A stretch of 64,000 nt of DNA, taken from contig JADJHP010000009.1 in assembly GCA_016707525.1 (NCBI GenBank), positions 124,001 through 188,000 on the forward strand, written 5' to 3'. The position numbers and the translations under genes were made by a program. This document shows, one piece after another, positions 32,260 to 40,978 of this stretch (position 1 is the stretch's first letter; each line of letters starts with the position of its first letter). Under the pieces are notes generated by a model. It had not been told where the DNA came from. It did not search any database and was given only the letters and a program-made list of their open reading frames with translations. Source of the stretch: Ignavibacteriota bacterium (lineage in GTDB: Bacteria > Bacteroidota > Ignavibacteria > UBA10030 > UBA6906).

Positions 32260-33229
32260 TGTCCGCACCCTTCTCCGCGACAGCGACCGGCGTCATATCC
32301 ACGATCTTCGTGCGGTCGACGAACACATACACGGCCTCCATCGCCTGCTCGTGTTCGCTCATCGAAGGCGTATGCTTGGCGAACTTCACAAGGTCCGCCG
32401 TCCGCAGCACCGATTCCGTGCTGTGCAACAGTTCAGTTCCCGGCCGGAGCTTGCGGAGCCCCTCTATGATCTCGTCGGTGGTCTCTTCCAGCGCGGGCAT
32501 CGCGTACCTGTTCTCGAAGTAGCGCCGGAGTATCTCCGTCAGTTCCGAGTAATACTCCTTCACCTGCCCCGCCTGCCAGAGCTTCTTCGCCTTCAATGCT
32601 CCCAGCTCTTCCAGGGCGATCGCATGCGCGGGCCGGGGCGGCGGAACGAATCCGTCGTCGCCTCTCGCCGCCTTGCGCTTCTTCCAGAAACGGTAGCCGA
32701 AATACGCGAGCGCAAGGATGACCAGGATGATCCCGCCATACAACCCGATGTCCTCCCATGCAAGCGGAAGCGACATGATCGGACGAAGGTCCTTGATGTC
32801 CTTGGAGGTATCCGGCGGCACCGTGGTGATGGTCACCGCCAGCTCGTTCGTCTGCGCATGGTGCGATGCCGTATCCCCCGGGAGAAAGAACAGGAAAGGC
32901 ATCGACGGGATGGTGGCATCACCCGAGTCGTACTTCGCGAGGACGAACTCCGCCCGCGACGTGGAATCAGTGATCTTCTGCACCCCCGACTGTCCGAGTA
33001 CCGTGAACCCGCCGATGGAATCGGCCACCAGGGGCTGCAACGTCAGGCCGGGCGTATGGAACACATCCACATGCACGATGATGCGGTCGCCGACAAGGTA
33101 GACCGTCGAGTCGATGTGCGCGCGCACGGATGCGCGTTGCGCATGGAGGCGTGTCACGGAGCCCTGAAGCAAGAGCATCGCGGCCATCAGCACCAGAAGA
33201 GCCACCCGGCGGCATGCACCAGTCATCAT
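32246..33229 (-). CDS. Bat-operon membrane protein (BatD-like N-terminus, DUF4381-like)
   Basis: 327 residues. A signal peptide (about 1-31, ending TRLHAQ) precedes a periplasmic beta domain (VYLVGDRIIVHVDVFHTPG) resembling the first domain of BatD. One membrane helix follows near 170-190 (GGIILVILALAYFGYRF), then a cytoplasmic helical domain with LWQAGQVKEYYSELTEILRRYFENRY, typical of the proteins that sit between DUF58 and batA genes. It starts at ATG 33229 overlapping the DUF58 stop, and its own stop overlaps the batA start. The exact function is unknown; it may link MoxR/DUF58 in the cytoplasm to the VWA proteins outside. Confidence 0.75.
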   Translation of the reverse strand: MMTGACRRVALLVLMAAMLLLQGSVTRLHAQRASVRAHIDSTVYLVGDRIIVHVDVFHTPGLTLQPLVADSIGGFTVLGQSGVQKITDSTSRAEFVLAKYDSGDATIPSMPFLFFLPGDTASHHAQTNELAVTITTVPPDTSKDIKDLRPIMSLPLAWEDIGLYGGIILVILALAYFGYRFWKKRKAARGDDGFVPPPRPAHAIALEELGALKAKKLWQAGQVKEYYSELTEILRRYFENRYAMPALEETTDEIIEGLRKLRPGTELLHSTESVLRTADLVKFAKHTPSMSEHEQAMEAVYVFVDRTKIVDMTPVAVAEKGADNVAS

Positions 33230-34101
33230 AGCCTGCTCTCCCGGCGCTTGAAGAAATCCACGATCGGTTTGATGTACGGACGGTCGATGCGCACCGGGAT
33301 CGCATCCACTTTGCTGCGGAGGAAAAGACTGCGGCGCTGGTCGCGGCGGTCCTTCCAGTACTTCACGAACGACGCACGCACGGCACGGTCCGACGTGTCC
33401 ACCCACCGCTCACGGCCCGACTCCGCATCGGTAAACTTCATGAGTCCCGACTCCGGAAGCGATTCTTCGCGCGGGTCGGACAATTCCACCGCGATCACGT
33501 CATGCTTCTTGCTGATGATGCGGAGGATCTGGTCGTACCCATCGTCGATGAAGTCCGAGATCACGAACGCGATCGTGCGCTTCTTGTGCACATGGTTCAG
33601 GTACTCGAGCGCACCACGGATGCTGGTACCGCTCCCTTGCGCCTGGAACGAGATGAGTTCGCGGATGATGCGGAGGATGTGTGCACGCCCCTTCTTCGGA
33701 GGGACGAACTTCTCGATGCGGTCGGTGAACAGGATGAGGCCGACCTTGTCGTTGTTCTTGATGGCGGAGAACGCGAGCACGGCACAGATCTCGGCGGCGA
33801 TCTCGTTCTTCATCGCCTGCGCCGTGCCGAACTGTCCGGACCGGCTGAAGTCCACGACCAGCATCACCGTCAGCTCGCGCTCTTCTTCGAAGATCTTCAC
33901 GAACGGATGGTTGAAGCGCGCCGAGACGTTCCAGTCGATGCTCCGGATGTCGTCGCCGTACTGGTACTCCCGCACCTCGGAGAACTCCATCCCCCGTCCT
34001 TTGAAGACGGAGTGGTATTCGCCGGAGAAGATCTGATTGACCAGGCCGCGGGTCTTGATCTCGATCTGGCGGACTTTTCTTAAGAGATCACGGGTTTCCA
34101 T
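33226..34101 (-). CDS. DUF58 protein
   Basis: 291 residues, with no membrane helix. The DUF58 signature GRGMEFSEVREYQYGDDIRSIDWNVSARF lies near 35-63. A VWA-like fold follows (VMLVVDFSRSGQFG, with D-x-S-x-S reduced to DFSRS), then ISDFIDDGYD. DUF58 proteins partner MoxR ATPases and may act as adaptors for VWA clients. The gene lies between moxR (6-bp gap) and the BatD-like gene (4-bp overlap), the classic order. Confidence 0.92.
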   Translation of the reverse strand: METRDLLRKVRQIEIKTRGLVNQIFSGEYHSVFKGRGMEFSEVREYQYGDDIRSIDWNVSARFNHPFVKIFEEERELTVMLVVDFSRSGQFGTAQAMKNEIAAEICAVLAFSAIKNNDKVGLILFTDRIEKFVPPKKGRAHILRIIRELISFQAQGSGTSIRGALEYLNHVHKKRTIAFVISDFIDDGYDQILRIISKKHDVIAVELSDPREESLPESGLMKFTDAESGRERWVDTSDRAVRASFVKYWKDRRDQRRSLFLRSKVDAIPVRIDRPYIKPIVDFFKRRESRL

Positions 34102-34107
34102 GTGACC

Positions 34108-35097
34108 TTACGGTACTTCGATCTTGTTCAACACTTCCTGCACCACCGCCTCGGAGGTCACTTCTTCCGCCTCGGCCTCGTACGTGACCGCCACACGATG
34201 GCGGAGCACATCCAGACTCACCGCCCGGACATCCTCCGGGATCACGTAGCCGCGGCGCTTGATGAAGGCGTACGCCTTCGCACCGAGCGCAAGATTGATC
34301 GATGCACGCGGCGACGCTCCGTAACTGATGAGCTGCGCCAGATTGTTGAGGTTGTAAGCCTTCGGATTACGCGTGGCAAAGACGATGTCCAGGATGTACC
34401 GCTCGATCTTCTCATCCATGTAGATCTCGCCCACCGCCTCGCGCGCACTGATGATGTCCTCAGGCTTCACGACCGCACTCGGGGTCTTGAGCGCTCCGGC
34501 CACATTCGCCCGCATGATCTGCAACTCTTCGTCCTTCGTCGGATACCCGATCTTCACCTTCAACATGAACCGGTCGACCTGTGCTTCGGGAAGCGGATAC
34601 GTTCCCTCCTGCTCGATCGGGTTCTGCGTCGCCAGCACCAGGAACGGCTCCGGAAGCTTGTAGGTGTTCTCGCCGATCGTCACCTGACGCTCCTGCATGG
34701 CCTCGAGGAGCGCGCTCTGCACCTTCGCCGGAGAACGGTTGATCTCGTCCGCCAGGATGAAGTTCGCGAAGATCGGCCCCTTCTTCGTCTGGAAGGACGC
34801 GTCCTTCTGATTGAAGATCATGGTGCCCACAAGGTCGGCAGGCAAGAGGTCCGGCGTGAACTGGATCCGCTGGAATTTTGCCTGAATGGCCGCCGCAAGG
34901 GTCTTGACGCTGAGCGTCTTGGCCAGGCCGGGCACGCCTTCAAGTAGGATATGGCCATTGGAGAGGAGACCGACCAGGAGCCGTTCGACCATGTATTTCT
35001 GGCCGACAATGACCTTGCCGAGCTCGTTCTGCAGAATATCCACAAAGGCGCTTTCGCGCTGGATCTTTTCGTTGATGGCCTTGATGTCGAATGCCAT
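34108..35097 (-). CDS. moxR: MoxR-family AAA+ ATPase
   Basis: 329 residues. The AAA+ core has Walker A GVPGLAKT (54-61), Walker B FILADEIN (113-120), sensor 1 LATQNPIEQEG and the sensor 2 region YGASPRASINL. MoxR ATPases act as chaperones that activate VWA-domain proteins, here presumably DUF58, BatA and BatB. ATG 35097 was chosen because GGAGG lies about 5 nt upstream and the protein begins like the family. First gene of the eight-gene operon running to batE at 26883, in which most neighbours overlap or abut. Confidence 0.95.
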   Translation of the reverse strand: MAFDIKAINEKIQRESAFVDILQNELGKVIVGQKYMVERLLVGLLSNGHILLEGVPGLAKTLSVKTLAAAIQAKFQRIQFTPDLLPADLVGTMIFNQKDASFQTKKGPIFANFILADEINRSPAKVQSALLEAMQERQVTIGENTYKLPEPFLVLATQNPIEQEGTYPLPEAQVDRFMLKVKIGYPTKDEELQIMRANVAGALKTPSAVVKPEDIISAREAVGEIYMDEKIERYILDIVFATRNPKAYNLNNLAQLISYGASPRASINLALGAKAYAFIKRRGYVIPEDVRAVSLDVLRHRVAVTYEAEAEEVTSEAVVQEVLNKIEVP

Positions 35098-35475
35098 GGA
35101 ACCTCCAGGTGTCACAGGGGATCGTTGCTGAAATCGAATAAGAAATTTACAAAAATGGGGGGTGAAATGAAAGAAGCCGGGCAGAACACACCAATGCCGC
35201 ACAATTCCCCGGATCGCATATTGGACACGCTCCAGGGCCGCAAGGTTGACCGATACGATCCTGGCAGGAGGATTTTGCATTCCTCACACTTTGCCCCCCT
35301 CCGGCCCGACATCCATCAGGGCGCCCCCCGGAGTTCCCGGCAGACCGGAACAAGCTGCGGCAGGGATCATTCGATATCGATGTCCATTTTCCGGTGGACT
35401 CTGGCGGCGCCATACGGTATCGTTGATGCAGTATGGCGCCGTTGCCGTACGATCGGTTGGACATCATGAAGGATC
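35098..35475. other. Divergent regulatory spacer between moxR and ada
   Basis: 378 bp without a convincing gene. It must hold the moxR operon promoter (minus) and the ada promoter (plus). An AT-rich patch at 35133-35158 is the best region for the former, but no clean -35/-10 pair is seen. The only strong structure is the palindrome at 35405-35441. Confidence 0.5.
35405..35441. promoter_or_regulatory. 11-bp inverted repeat just upstream of ada
   Basis: CGGCGCCATAC and GTATGGCGCCG are perfect arms with a 15-nt spacer, ending 34 bp before the ada ATG. It could be an operator or a hairpin in the ada leader. It does not look like the E. coli Ada box. Confidence 0.5.
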
Positions 35476-36525
35476 ATGCCCATGCACACACTCCCCTCAC
35501 GCGCCGTGATGGAGCGCGCGTATCAGCAGAGCGACGTCACCTACGACGGCGTCTTCTATCTCGGCGTCCGCACGACCGGGATCTTCTGCAAACCCTCCTG
35601 CGGCGCGCGCAAGCCATTCCCGAAGAACGTCGAGTTCTTCGCAACCACGAAAGAGGCACTCTTCGCAGGGTACCGCCCGTGCAAACGGTGCAAGCCGATG
35701 AGTGCAGCCGGTGCACCACCAGCGTGGGTGGCCGAATTGCTGGCACTGGTCGACCGTTCACCGGATGCACGCGTGCGGGATGGCAATATCCGGAAACTCG
35801 GGATCGACCCGGCGCGGGCGCGACGCTACTTTCAGAAGAACTACGGTATGACATTCCAGGCATACAGCCGGGGCCGGAGACTGGGGAAGGCCTTCGAGCA
35901 GATCAGGCTGGGGAAACGATTGGATGATGTGACGCTCGGCCACGGCTATGATTCACACAGCGGTTTCCGGGAGGCGTTCGCAAAGACCTTCGGGACCCCA
36001 CCCGGAAAAGCGCACCGTTCAGAATGTTTGCTGGTCACGTGGATAGAGAGTCCGCTGGGCCCGCTGATTGCCGGCGCAACGGAGAAGCATCTGGTGCTGC
36101 TGGAATTCACCGACCGGCGTATGCTGGATGCACAGTTCGTGACCCTGCGGCGTGCCTTCAAACGTCCGATCGTTCCGGGGAACAATGCGATCCTGAAGAA
36201 CCTCCGTGATGAACTCGCCCTCTACTTCCAGGGGAAGCTGCGCACGTTCAAGGTGCCGCTTGAATATCCCGGGAGCCCGTTCCAACAGAAAGTGTGGGAT
36301 GAGCTGCGCCGCATTCCCTATGGAACCACGATCTCCTACGAGGACCTCGCAGAGCGCGCAGGGACGCCCAACGCCCAGCGTGCGGCGGGAAGCGCGAACG
36401 GGAAGAACCGCATCGCGATCGTGATCCCCTGTCACCGCGTGGTGAACAAAAGCGGCAAACTCGGTGGGTACGGCGGCGGACTCTGGCGGAAACAACGATT
36501 GTTGGATATCGAGCAGGGCCGCTAG
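35476..36525 (+). CDS. ada: Bifunctional Ada: methylphosphotriester sensor, AraC regulator and O6-methylguanine methyltransferase
   Basis: 349 residues with all three Ada parts in order. The zinc-bound N-terminal domain has Cys38, Cys42, Cys69 and Cys72 (FCKPSCGARKP, CKRC). A single AraC-type helix-turn-helix region follows (about 105-185; YGMTFQAYSRGRRLGKAFEQ). The C-terminal methyltransferase has the active site PCHRV at 318-322. Methyl transfer to the N-terminal cysteine converts E. coli Ada to an activator, and the same is expected here. No alkB or alkA gene adjoins it. The HhH-GPD glycosylase at 2955 is far away. A palindrome lies 34 bp before the ATG. Confidence 0.95.
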   Translation: MPMHTLPSRAVMERAYQQSDVTYDGVFYLGVRTTGIFCKPSCGARKPFPKNVEFFATTKEALFAGYRPCKRCKPMSAAGAPPAWVAELLALVDRSPDARVRDGNIRKLGIDPARARRYFQKNYGMTFQAYSRGRRLGKAFEQIRLGKRLDDVTLGHGYDSHSGFREAFAKTFGTPPGKAHRSECLLVTWIESPLGPLIAGATEKHLVLLEFTDRRMLDAQFVTLRRAFKRPIVPGNNAILKNLRDELALYFQGKLRTFKVPLEYPGSPFQQKVWDELRRIPYGTTISYEDLAERAGTPNAQRAAGSANGKNRIAIVIPCHRVVNKSGKLGGYGGGLWRKQRLLDIEQGR

Positions 36526-36526
36526 C

Positions 36527-36593
36527 GCGACCAACCCGGACGCGCCGCTGTTCTCCTTCCGCGACCAACCCGGACGCGACGCTGGCTCCTTCC
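36527..36593. repeat. Two-copy 34-bp tandem repeat after ada
   Basis: GCGACCAACCCGGACGCG occurs at 36527-36544 and 36561-36578, each followed by a similar CGCTG...CTCCTTCC tail, giving a period of 34 bp. A degenerate third start (GCAACC) follows at 36594. It lies between the convergent ada and CHAD genes and encodes nothing evident. Confidence 0.7.
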
Positions 36594-36644
36594 GCAACCG
36601 GGGTACCCACACTGCCACGCGCTTCTCGCCATAAGCCTGGCCGG

Positions 36645-37700
36645 TCACCCCCGCGGGCACCGCGTTTCCAACTCCCCCGCCCGCAGCAGGAACGCCGCCA
36701 GGGCTCTGTTCTTGCGTACAGCAAGCGCTTCTTGCACCGCGATCATCGGGATCCTGCGCCCGGCCACAGGTGCGGCGGTAAACCGCCGCGCCCCGGCGAT
36801 CATGACCTCGCAATCCTGCACCTCCCCCATGAGCGTCTGATACTCACCCATCCATTGCTTCGTTGCCTTCGGGAACCCTCCGATCAACGGCGCCAGGACT
36901 TCCACCGCATAGCGCAGTTTCTTGAACGACACACGCAACGTGTGGATCGTGGATGCGTCGGCAGCGTTCACATTGCGGAGGGCCCGCACCGCACGGACAG
37001 AGATCCGTGCCATCGCACCACGCAACACCGCGGGCATCGCCGACGCAAGGACCGGGTCCGCGCCAACGGCGAACAACGATTGCTGCACGGTGGCCACCGA
37101 CCGTTCAACAGACCGTTCATCCATGGACCGCAGGGAGGCCCCACACTCCCGGAGCAGCAAGACCTCCCGTTTGCGCAATGCCCCCATGTACACCCTCACC
37201 GCCGGCACAGCCCGCTGAAGCTCCCGCGCGGCAAGCAGCGAGATGTGAATGTCCCGCACGGCGTTGAACCCTTTGAGCGATCTCCGGAGCTTCCGGCACA
37301 GCGGAGCCACTCCGGCATCAGGAACGATCTCCTTCGCCAGATCCAGGACCGCGATGAGCCGGCGCATCGACACACGCAGGTCGTGGATCGCAGGCTCCGT
37401 TGCCCGCGTGCGCGCCTGACGCAACCGGAGCATGAACACGCCAAGCCGGTCGTCCAGCGCCCCGCTTACCACCCGCACCGCATCGACCCGGGAAGATGCA
37501 ACGCCAGATGACTGTACCGCGCTCTGCGTCCTTGTCTCCACCCTTCGTGGCGCCCTTGCTTCCACCCTCCCTCGCGACCCTGTCTTCGTCGTTCCTGGCG
37601 TTCCCGTCCTCACCGATCTGCGCGTCACTGTCTTCGCTCTTCCCGGCATCCTCTTCCTGGCGTTCTTGTCTTTGCCTTCTTTGCGTGCTCGCGTTGCCAT
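36645..37700 (-). CDS. CHAD-domain protein with basic N-terminal extension
   Basis: 351 residues. Residues 1-70 are rich in Arg, Lys and Thr (RARKEGKDKNARKRMPGRAK) and probably disordered. The CHAD domain (about 80-340) is two four-helix bundles with the conserved basic and histidine motifs IHDLRVSMRRLIAVL and IHTLRVSFKKLRYAVEVL. CHAD domains bind polyphosphate. The ATG directly follows the stop codon of the exopolyphosphatase gene with no gap, so both are made from one mRNA. It probably localises to, or tethers, polyphosphate granules. Confidence 0.9.
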   Translation of the reverse strand: MATRARKEGKDKNARKRMPGRAKTVTRRSVRTGTPGTTKTGSRGRVEARAPRRVETRTQSAVQSSGVASSRVDAVRVVSGALDDRLGVFMLRLRQARTRATEPAIHDLRVSMRRLIAVLDLAKEIVPDAGVAPLCRKLRRSLKGFNAVRDIHISLLAARELQRAVPAVRVYMGALRKREVLLLRECGASLRSMDERSVERSVATVQQSLFAVGADPVLASAMPAVLRGAMARISVRAVRALRNVNAADASTIHTLRVSFKKLRYAVEVLAPLIGGFPKATKQWMGEYQTLMGEVQDCEVMIAGARRFTAAPVAGRRIPMIAVQEALAVRKNRALAAFLLRAGELETRCPRG

Positions 37701-39212
37701 CTATTCCCCCACCACCAATTTCACACCGTACACCTCCTCGAACATGTCGGCCTTCTTCGCGAGCGCCCACTTCTCCAGCAACAGATCCCCATCGCCACGC
37801 AGCGTGAGCATGAACTTCGGCTTCTTGTAGTCCGTCTCGATGGTATGCACCTTCGAGGCATGCTCATTGTCCATCGCATCCGCCATGCGGAGCAACGCGG
37901 CGAGCTTGGAAACCACCATGCGCTCCTTCGGCGACAACGCCCGGTAGGCATCATGCGCCTGCTTGGGCAGCGACTTCCGGTGATACCGCGCGACGTTCGC
38001 AATGACCGCCACCTGATCGCGCGTCAGTCCGATCATCGGCGTCGCCATCAGCAGATACTGCGTATGCTTGTGATGGTCCGCCGCTCCGATGAACTGCCCG
38101 ATATCATGGAGGAGCGCCGCGACCTCCAGGAAGAGACGATGCTCGGGGCCAAGACGGTGCAGATCCTTCGTACGGTCGAAGAGCTGTCCGGCAAAACGGG
38201 ACACCGTGAGTGCATGCGGCTCGTCGAACTGATACTTCCGCCCCACCTGCACCGCCGACGCCACGACCTGTTCACGGCGCAGATGCTTCCGATCGCCATA
38301 CAGGTCCTCGACGATGTCCAGGAGCAGTCCGTCTTTCAGCCCGACCCGTGGCACGATCAACTGGCTCGCGCGCGAGATGCGCAGGATCTTCTGAATGATC
38401 AGGGCAGCCGGTACGATCACGTCGGCGCGGTCCGGACGGAGTCTGAGCTGTTGCACCCGTTCCTGGTACGTCAGGGACGTCAGCTTCGCAACCAGAACAT
38501 CCAACTCCCCGGCCGGGATCACCGTGTCCTTTTCGGCGCCGAGCAGTTCCTTCCGCAGGTCACCCAGGGATTCCAGATTGCCGCCGGTACCGATGCACAG
38601 ATCGATCTTCCGGTCGCCGATCTCCCGGCTGATCCGGCGCTGCGTCGCATCCACGTATTCCTGGATCAACTGCTGGACCTGCCGCTCATCCACCGACCGC
38701 TCACCGAGGGTGCGGAGCAATCGTACGGACCCCATCCGGTAACTTGCCGTGGACAGGATCTCGCCGTCTGCGGCCAGGGTGATCTCCGTGCTGCCTCCGC
38801 CAATGTCCACCAGGACCGCAAAACGCTCGTGCAGGTCCACGCGCTCTTTCACCGCAAGATGGATGAGGCGCGCTTCCTCCTCGGGCCCGATGATGCTGAT
38901 CTCCAATCCCGTGGCCTGCTGCACGCGGTCCAGAAAGATCTCCCGGTTCACGGCATCACGCATGGCACTGGTCGCCACCACGCGGACATGTTTCGCCCCG
39001 CGGCCATCGATCGCCTGGCGGAAGCGAAGGAGCGCGTCGCAGGCGACCTCCATGGTCTTCTCGGTGATGACACCGGTCGTGAAGACATCCTGCCCCAGGC
39101 GGACCGGTTCACGCAGCATATCCAGAACGGTGATCTGCTTCTCGGCGTCCACGGAAGCGATGGACAGCCGCATGGCATTGGAACCTATATCAAGAGCAGC
39201 AAGTGTCGGCAT
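37701..39212 (-). CDS. ppx: Ppx/GppA exopolyphosphatase with HD-type C-terminal domain
   Basis: 503 residues. The ASKHA ATPase-like core (1-310) has DIGSNAMRLSIASVD, the VVATSAMRDA loop, EEARLIHLAVKE and DIGGGSTE. The C-terminal domain (about 320-503) is HD-like (HRLFLEVAALLHDIGQFI). It hydrolyses polyphosphate from the end, or (p)ppGpp to ppGpp; sequence alone does not separate the two. The polyphosphate-binding CHAD protein encoded right after it supports the polyphosphate role. A TATATT -10 box lies at 39236-39241. Confidence 0.93.
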   Translation of the reverse strand: MPTLAALDIGSNAMRLSIASVDAEKQITVLDMLREPVRLGQDVFTTGVITEKTMEVACDALLRFRQAIDGRGAKHVRVVATSAMRDAVNREIFLDRVQQATGLEISIIGPEEEARLIHLAVKERVDLHERFAVLVDIGGGSTEITLAADGEILSTASYRMGSVRLLRTLGERSVDERQVQQLIQEYVDATQRRISREIGDRKIDLCIGTGGNLESLGDLRKELLGAEKDTVIPAGELDVLVAKLTSLTYQERVQQLRLRPDRADVIVPAALIIQKILRISRASQLIVPRVGLKDGLLLDIVEDLYGDRKHLRREQVVASAVQVGRKYQFDEPHALTVSRFAGQLFDRTKDLHRLGPEHRLFLEVAALLHDIGQFIGAADHHKHTQYLLMATPMIGLTRDQVAVIANVARYHRKSLPKQAHDAYRALSPKERMVVSKLAALLRMADAMDNEHASKVHTIETDYKKPKFMLTLRGDGDLLLEKWALAKKADMFEEVYGVKLVVGE

Positions 39213-39235
39213 GATCTTCAGAGATTGTGTGCCCG

Positions 39236-39241
39236 AATATA
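39236..39241 (-). promoter_or_regulatory. Candidate -10 box of the ppx-CHAD unit
   Basis: TATATT on the minus strand, 24 nt before the ppx ATG. No good -35 match is seen at 16-18 nt, so confidence is limited. Confidence 0.4.
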
Positions 39242-39277
39242 CATATCCGAGCGGTGAAAAACACGGGGCGCTGACGG

Positions 39278-39306
39278 TTGCCTTCGGCGTGGAAATGGGG
39301 TATCAT
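39278..39306 (+). promoter_or_regulatory. Candidate promoter of the EamA transporter gene
   Basis: TTGCCT (39278-39283), a 17-nt spacer and TATCAT (39301-39306), 30 nt before the GTG start. Confidence 0.55.
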
Positions 39307-39336
39307 AAGAAATGAAAAACCGTATGCACCCCCCAC

Positions 39337-40245
39337 GTGACTGATCAAGCCCCTTCCCCCAACCGTCCGTATTATGGCGCGCTTTTCGCTGTCGTCGTGT
39401 GGGGCGCCTCGTTCATTGCCACCAAGATCGCCCTCCACGACGTGCAACCGATGACCGTCGTCTGGCTTCGCTTCGGGATCGGCGTGCTGGTGCTCTCACT
39501 CGCCGTCCCCCTGCGTCATGAGTTCTTCATCCCCACCGCAGCCGACCTCCGCAGCTTCGCACTGCTCGGGCTCCTCGGCATCACCGTCCACCAGTGGCTG
39601 CAGGTGGAAGGACTCGTGACCTCGCTGGCCTCGACCACCGCCTGGATCATCACGGCGATCCCGTTGGTCACCGCCATCGTTGCCCGTGTCGTGCTCGACG
39701 ATCCCCTGCACCGGAATCACATCATCGGGATCCTCGTCGGTGCCCTGGGCGTCTTGCTCGTTGTCTCGCGCGGCGATTGGCACCGGCTCACCGATGGGGC
39801 GTTCGGTGCACCCGGAGACGTCCTCGTCGGGTTGAGCACCATCACCTGGTCACTCTTCTCGGTCTACTCGCGCAAAGCCCTGCACCGCCACCGCGCGGCA
39901 CCCATGACACTCTACGTCATGGGGAGCGGATGGCTGTTCACATCGGTCTTCTGGCTCATGAAGGACGGACCCGCAGATCTGGCGAAGCTTTCGTCCGGGG
40001 GATGGGTAGCGATCGGATTTCTGGGTGTGCTGTGCTCCGGACTTGCCTACATCTACTGGTATGATGCTCTCAAGGCATTGCCCGTGGCGCAGGTGAGCAG
40101 TATGCTCTACGTCGAACCGATCGTCACGATGTTCGTGGCAGCGGCCCTGCTGAACGAACCGGTCACGATCGCAGCACTCGTGGGTGGTGGGGTCATCATG
40201 GTGGGGGTGAAGATCGCAACGCTCCGGCAGGGAAGTACGCCGTAG
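39337..40245 (+). CDS. EamA/DMT-family transporter
   Basis: 302 residues with ten hydrophobic helices in two EamA repeats. Each repeat has the typical start (YGALFAVVVWGASFIATKIAL; GDVLVGLSTITWSLFSVYSRKAL) and LxEP-type end (LNEPVTIAALVGGGVIMVGV). It is an inner-membrane exporter or importer of amino acids or other metabolites; the substrate is unknown. The start is GTG 39337. The gene is monocistronic and divergent from ppx. Confidence 0.88.
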   Translation: MTDQAPSPNRPYYGALFAVVVWGASFIATKIALHDVQPMTVVWLRFGIGVLVLSLAVPLRHEFFIPTAADLRSFALLGLLGITVHQWLQVEGLVTSLASTTAWIITAIPLVTAIVARVVLDDPLHRNHIIGILVGALGVLLVVSRGDWHRLTDGAFGAPGDVLVGLSTITWSLFSVYSRKALHRHRAAPMTLYVMGSGWLFTSVFWLMKDGPADLAKLSSGGWVAIGFLGVLCSGLAYIYWYDALKALPVAQVSSMLYVEPIVTMFVAAALLNEPVTIAALVGGGVIMVGVKIATLRQGSTP

Positions 40246-40273
40246 AGATTTACTGAGAAGCACATCATGAAAA

Positions 40274-40333
40274 CAAGAAGAGAGATGTGAGGCCGGGAGC
40301 GCTACTGCCGCCAGCCTCACTTCTCTCTTCTTG
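40274..40333. terminator. Long 20-bp hairpin between convergent genes
   Basis: CAAGAAGAGAGATGTGAGGC (40274-40293) and GCCTCACTTCTCTCTTCTTG (40314-40333) pair with one mismatch around a 20-nt loop. On the minus strand the exit is TTTTCATG. The stem is far longer than needed for termination. Confidence 0.7.
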
Positions 40334-40356
40334 CCAAACTCACAACTGCCTTCTGC

Positions 40357-40908
40357 CTATTTGGACAGCGATCCCACCAACGCCTCGAACTCCGCTTCTG
40401 CCGCTGCGATGCTCTTCTCGGGACCCGTCATCTTGAAGAACACGGAACCCTGCGGGCCTGCCACGATGGCACCGAGCAAACGGTAACCGGGCTTCTTCCC
40501 CATCGACTGCATCATGGGACCGGACGGATTCAGGTACGCACCGCCGATACGCACGGTGGACACTTCCATGCCGTTCACCTGCTTCGTGCCTCTGTCCGGT
40601 CCGCTGGTCGGTTCGAACTGGCCGACCCAACGGTCGATGTTCGATGTCACATCCCCGCCGGCACCCGGGCCAAAATAGAATACCGCACACTCGGCACCTT
40701 CCGTGTCACCTTCCGCCGCCGGAATGGCATACGTGGCCGCCCGCATCGGCCGCTCGGTGCCGGGTACCCAACGCTGCGGTACGCCCCACGATACACCTGC
40801 AACCGACCCCTTCCCCTCTCCCATCGCCACCGAACCAGTGGTGTCCTTCTTGCATCCGGCAAACACCAGAAGACCGGCGAATACAACCAGCGCGACATAC
40901 TGCTTCAT
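40357..40908 (-). CDS. Putative lipoprotein
   Basis: 183 residues. The lipoprotein signal is MKQYVALVVFAGLLVFAGCKK with lipidated Cys19. The mature part has VSWGVPQRWVP and RAATYAIP, then AVFYFGPGAGGDVTSNIDRWVGQF, VSTVRIGGAYL and a C-terminal helix AAAEAEFEALVGSL. Similar small lipoproteins occur in many FCB and Planctomycete genomes, with no known role. ATG 40908 was chosen because it starts the signal peptide and has GGGAG about 7 nt upstream. It is followed by the long hairpin at 40274-40333. Confidence 0.7.
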   Translation of the reverse strand: MKQYVALVVFAGLLVFAGCKKDTTGSVAMGEGKGSVAGVSWGVPQRWVPGTERPMRAATYAIPAAEGDTEGAECAVFYFGPGAGGDVTSNIDRWVGQFEPTSGPDRGTKQVNGMEVSTVRIGGAYLNPSGPMMQSMGKKPGYRLLGAIVAGPQGSVFFKMTGPEKSIAAAEAEFEALVGSLSK

Positions 40909-40978
40909 CGAATTACTCCCTTCGTGAAAAGTAAGTGTGACACGGTATGCATCAAAGTACCATTCATGAGAGTCTGAA

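Noticed and set aside
32033..34036. 667-codon plus-strand frame opposite the DUF58-batA region
   Set aside because: It spans three real overlapping genes on the other strand and shows no domain.
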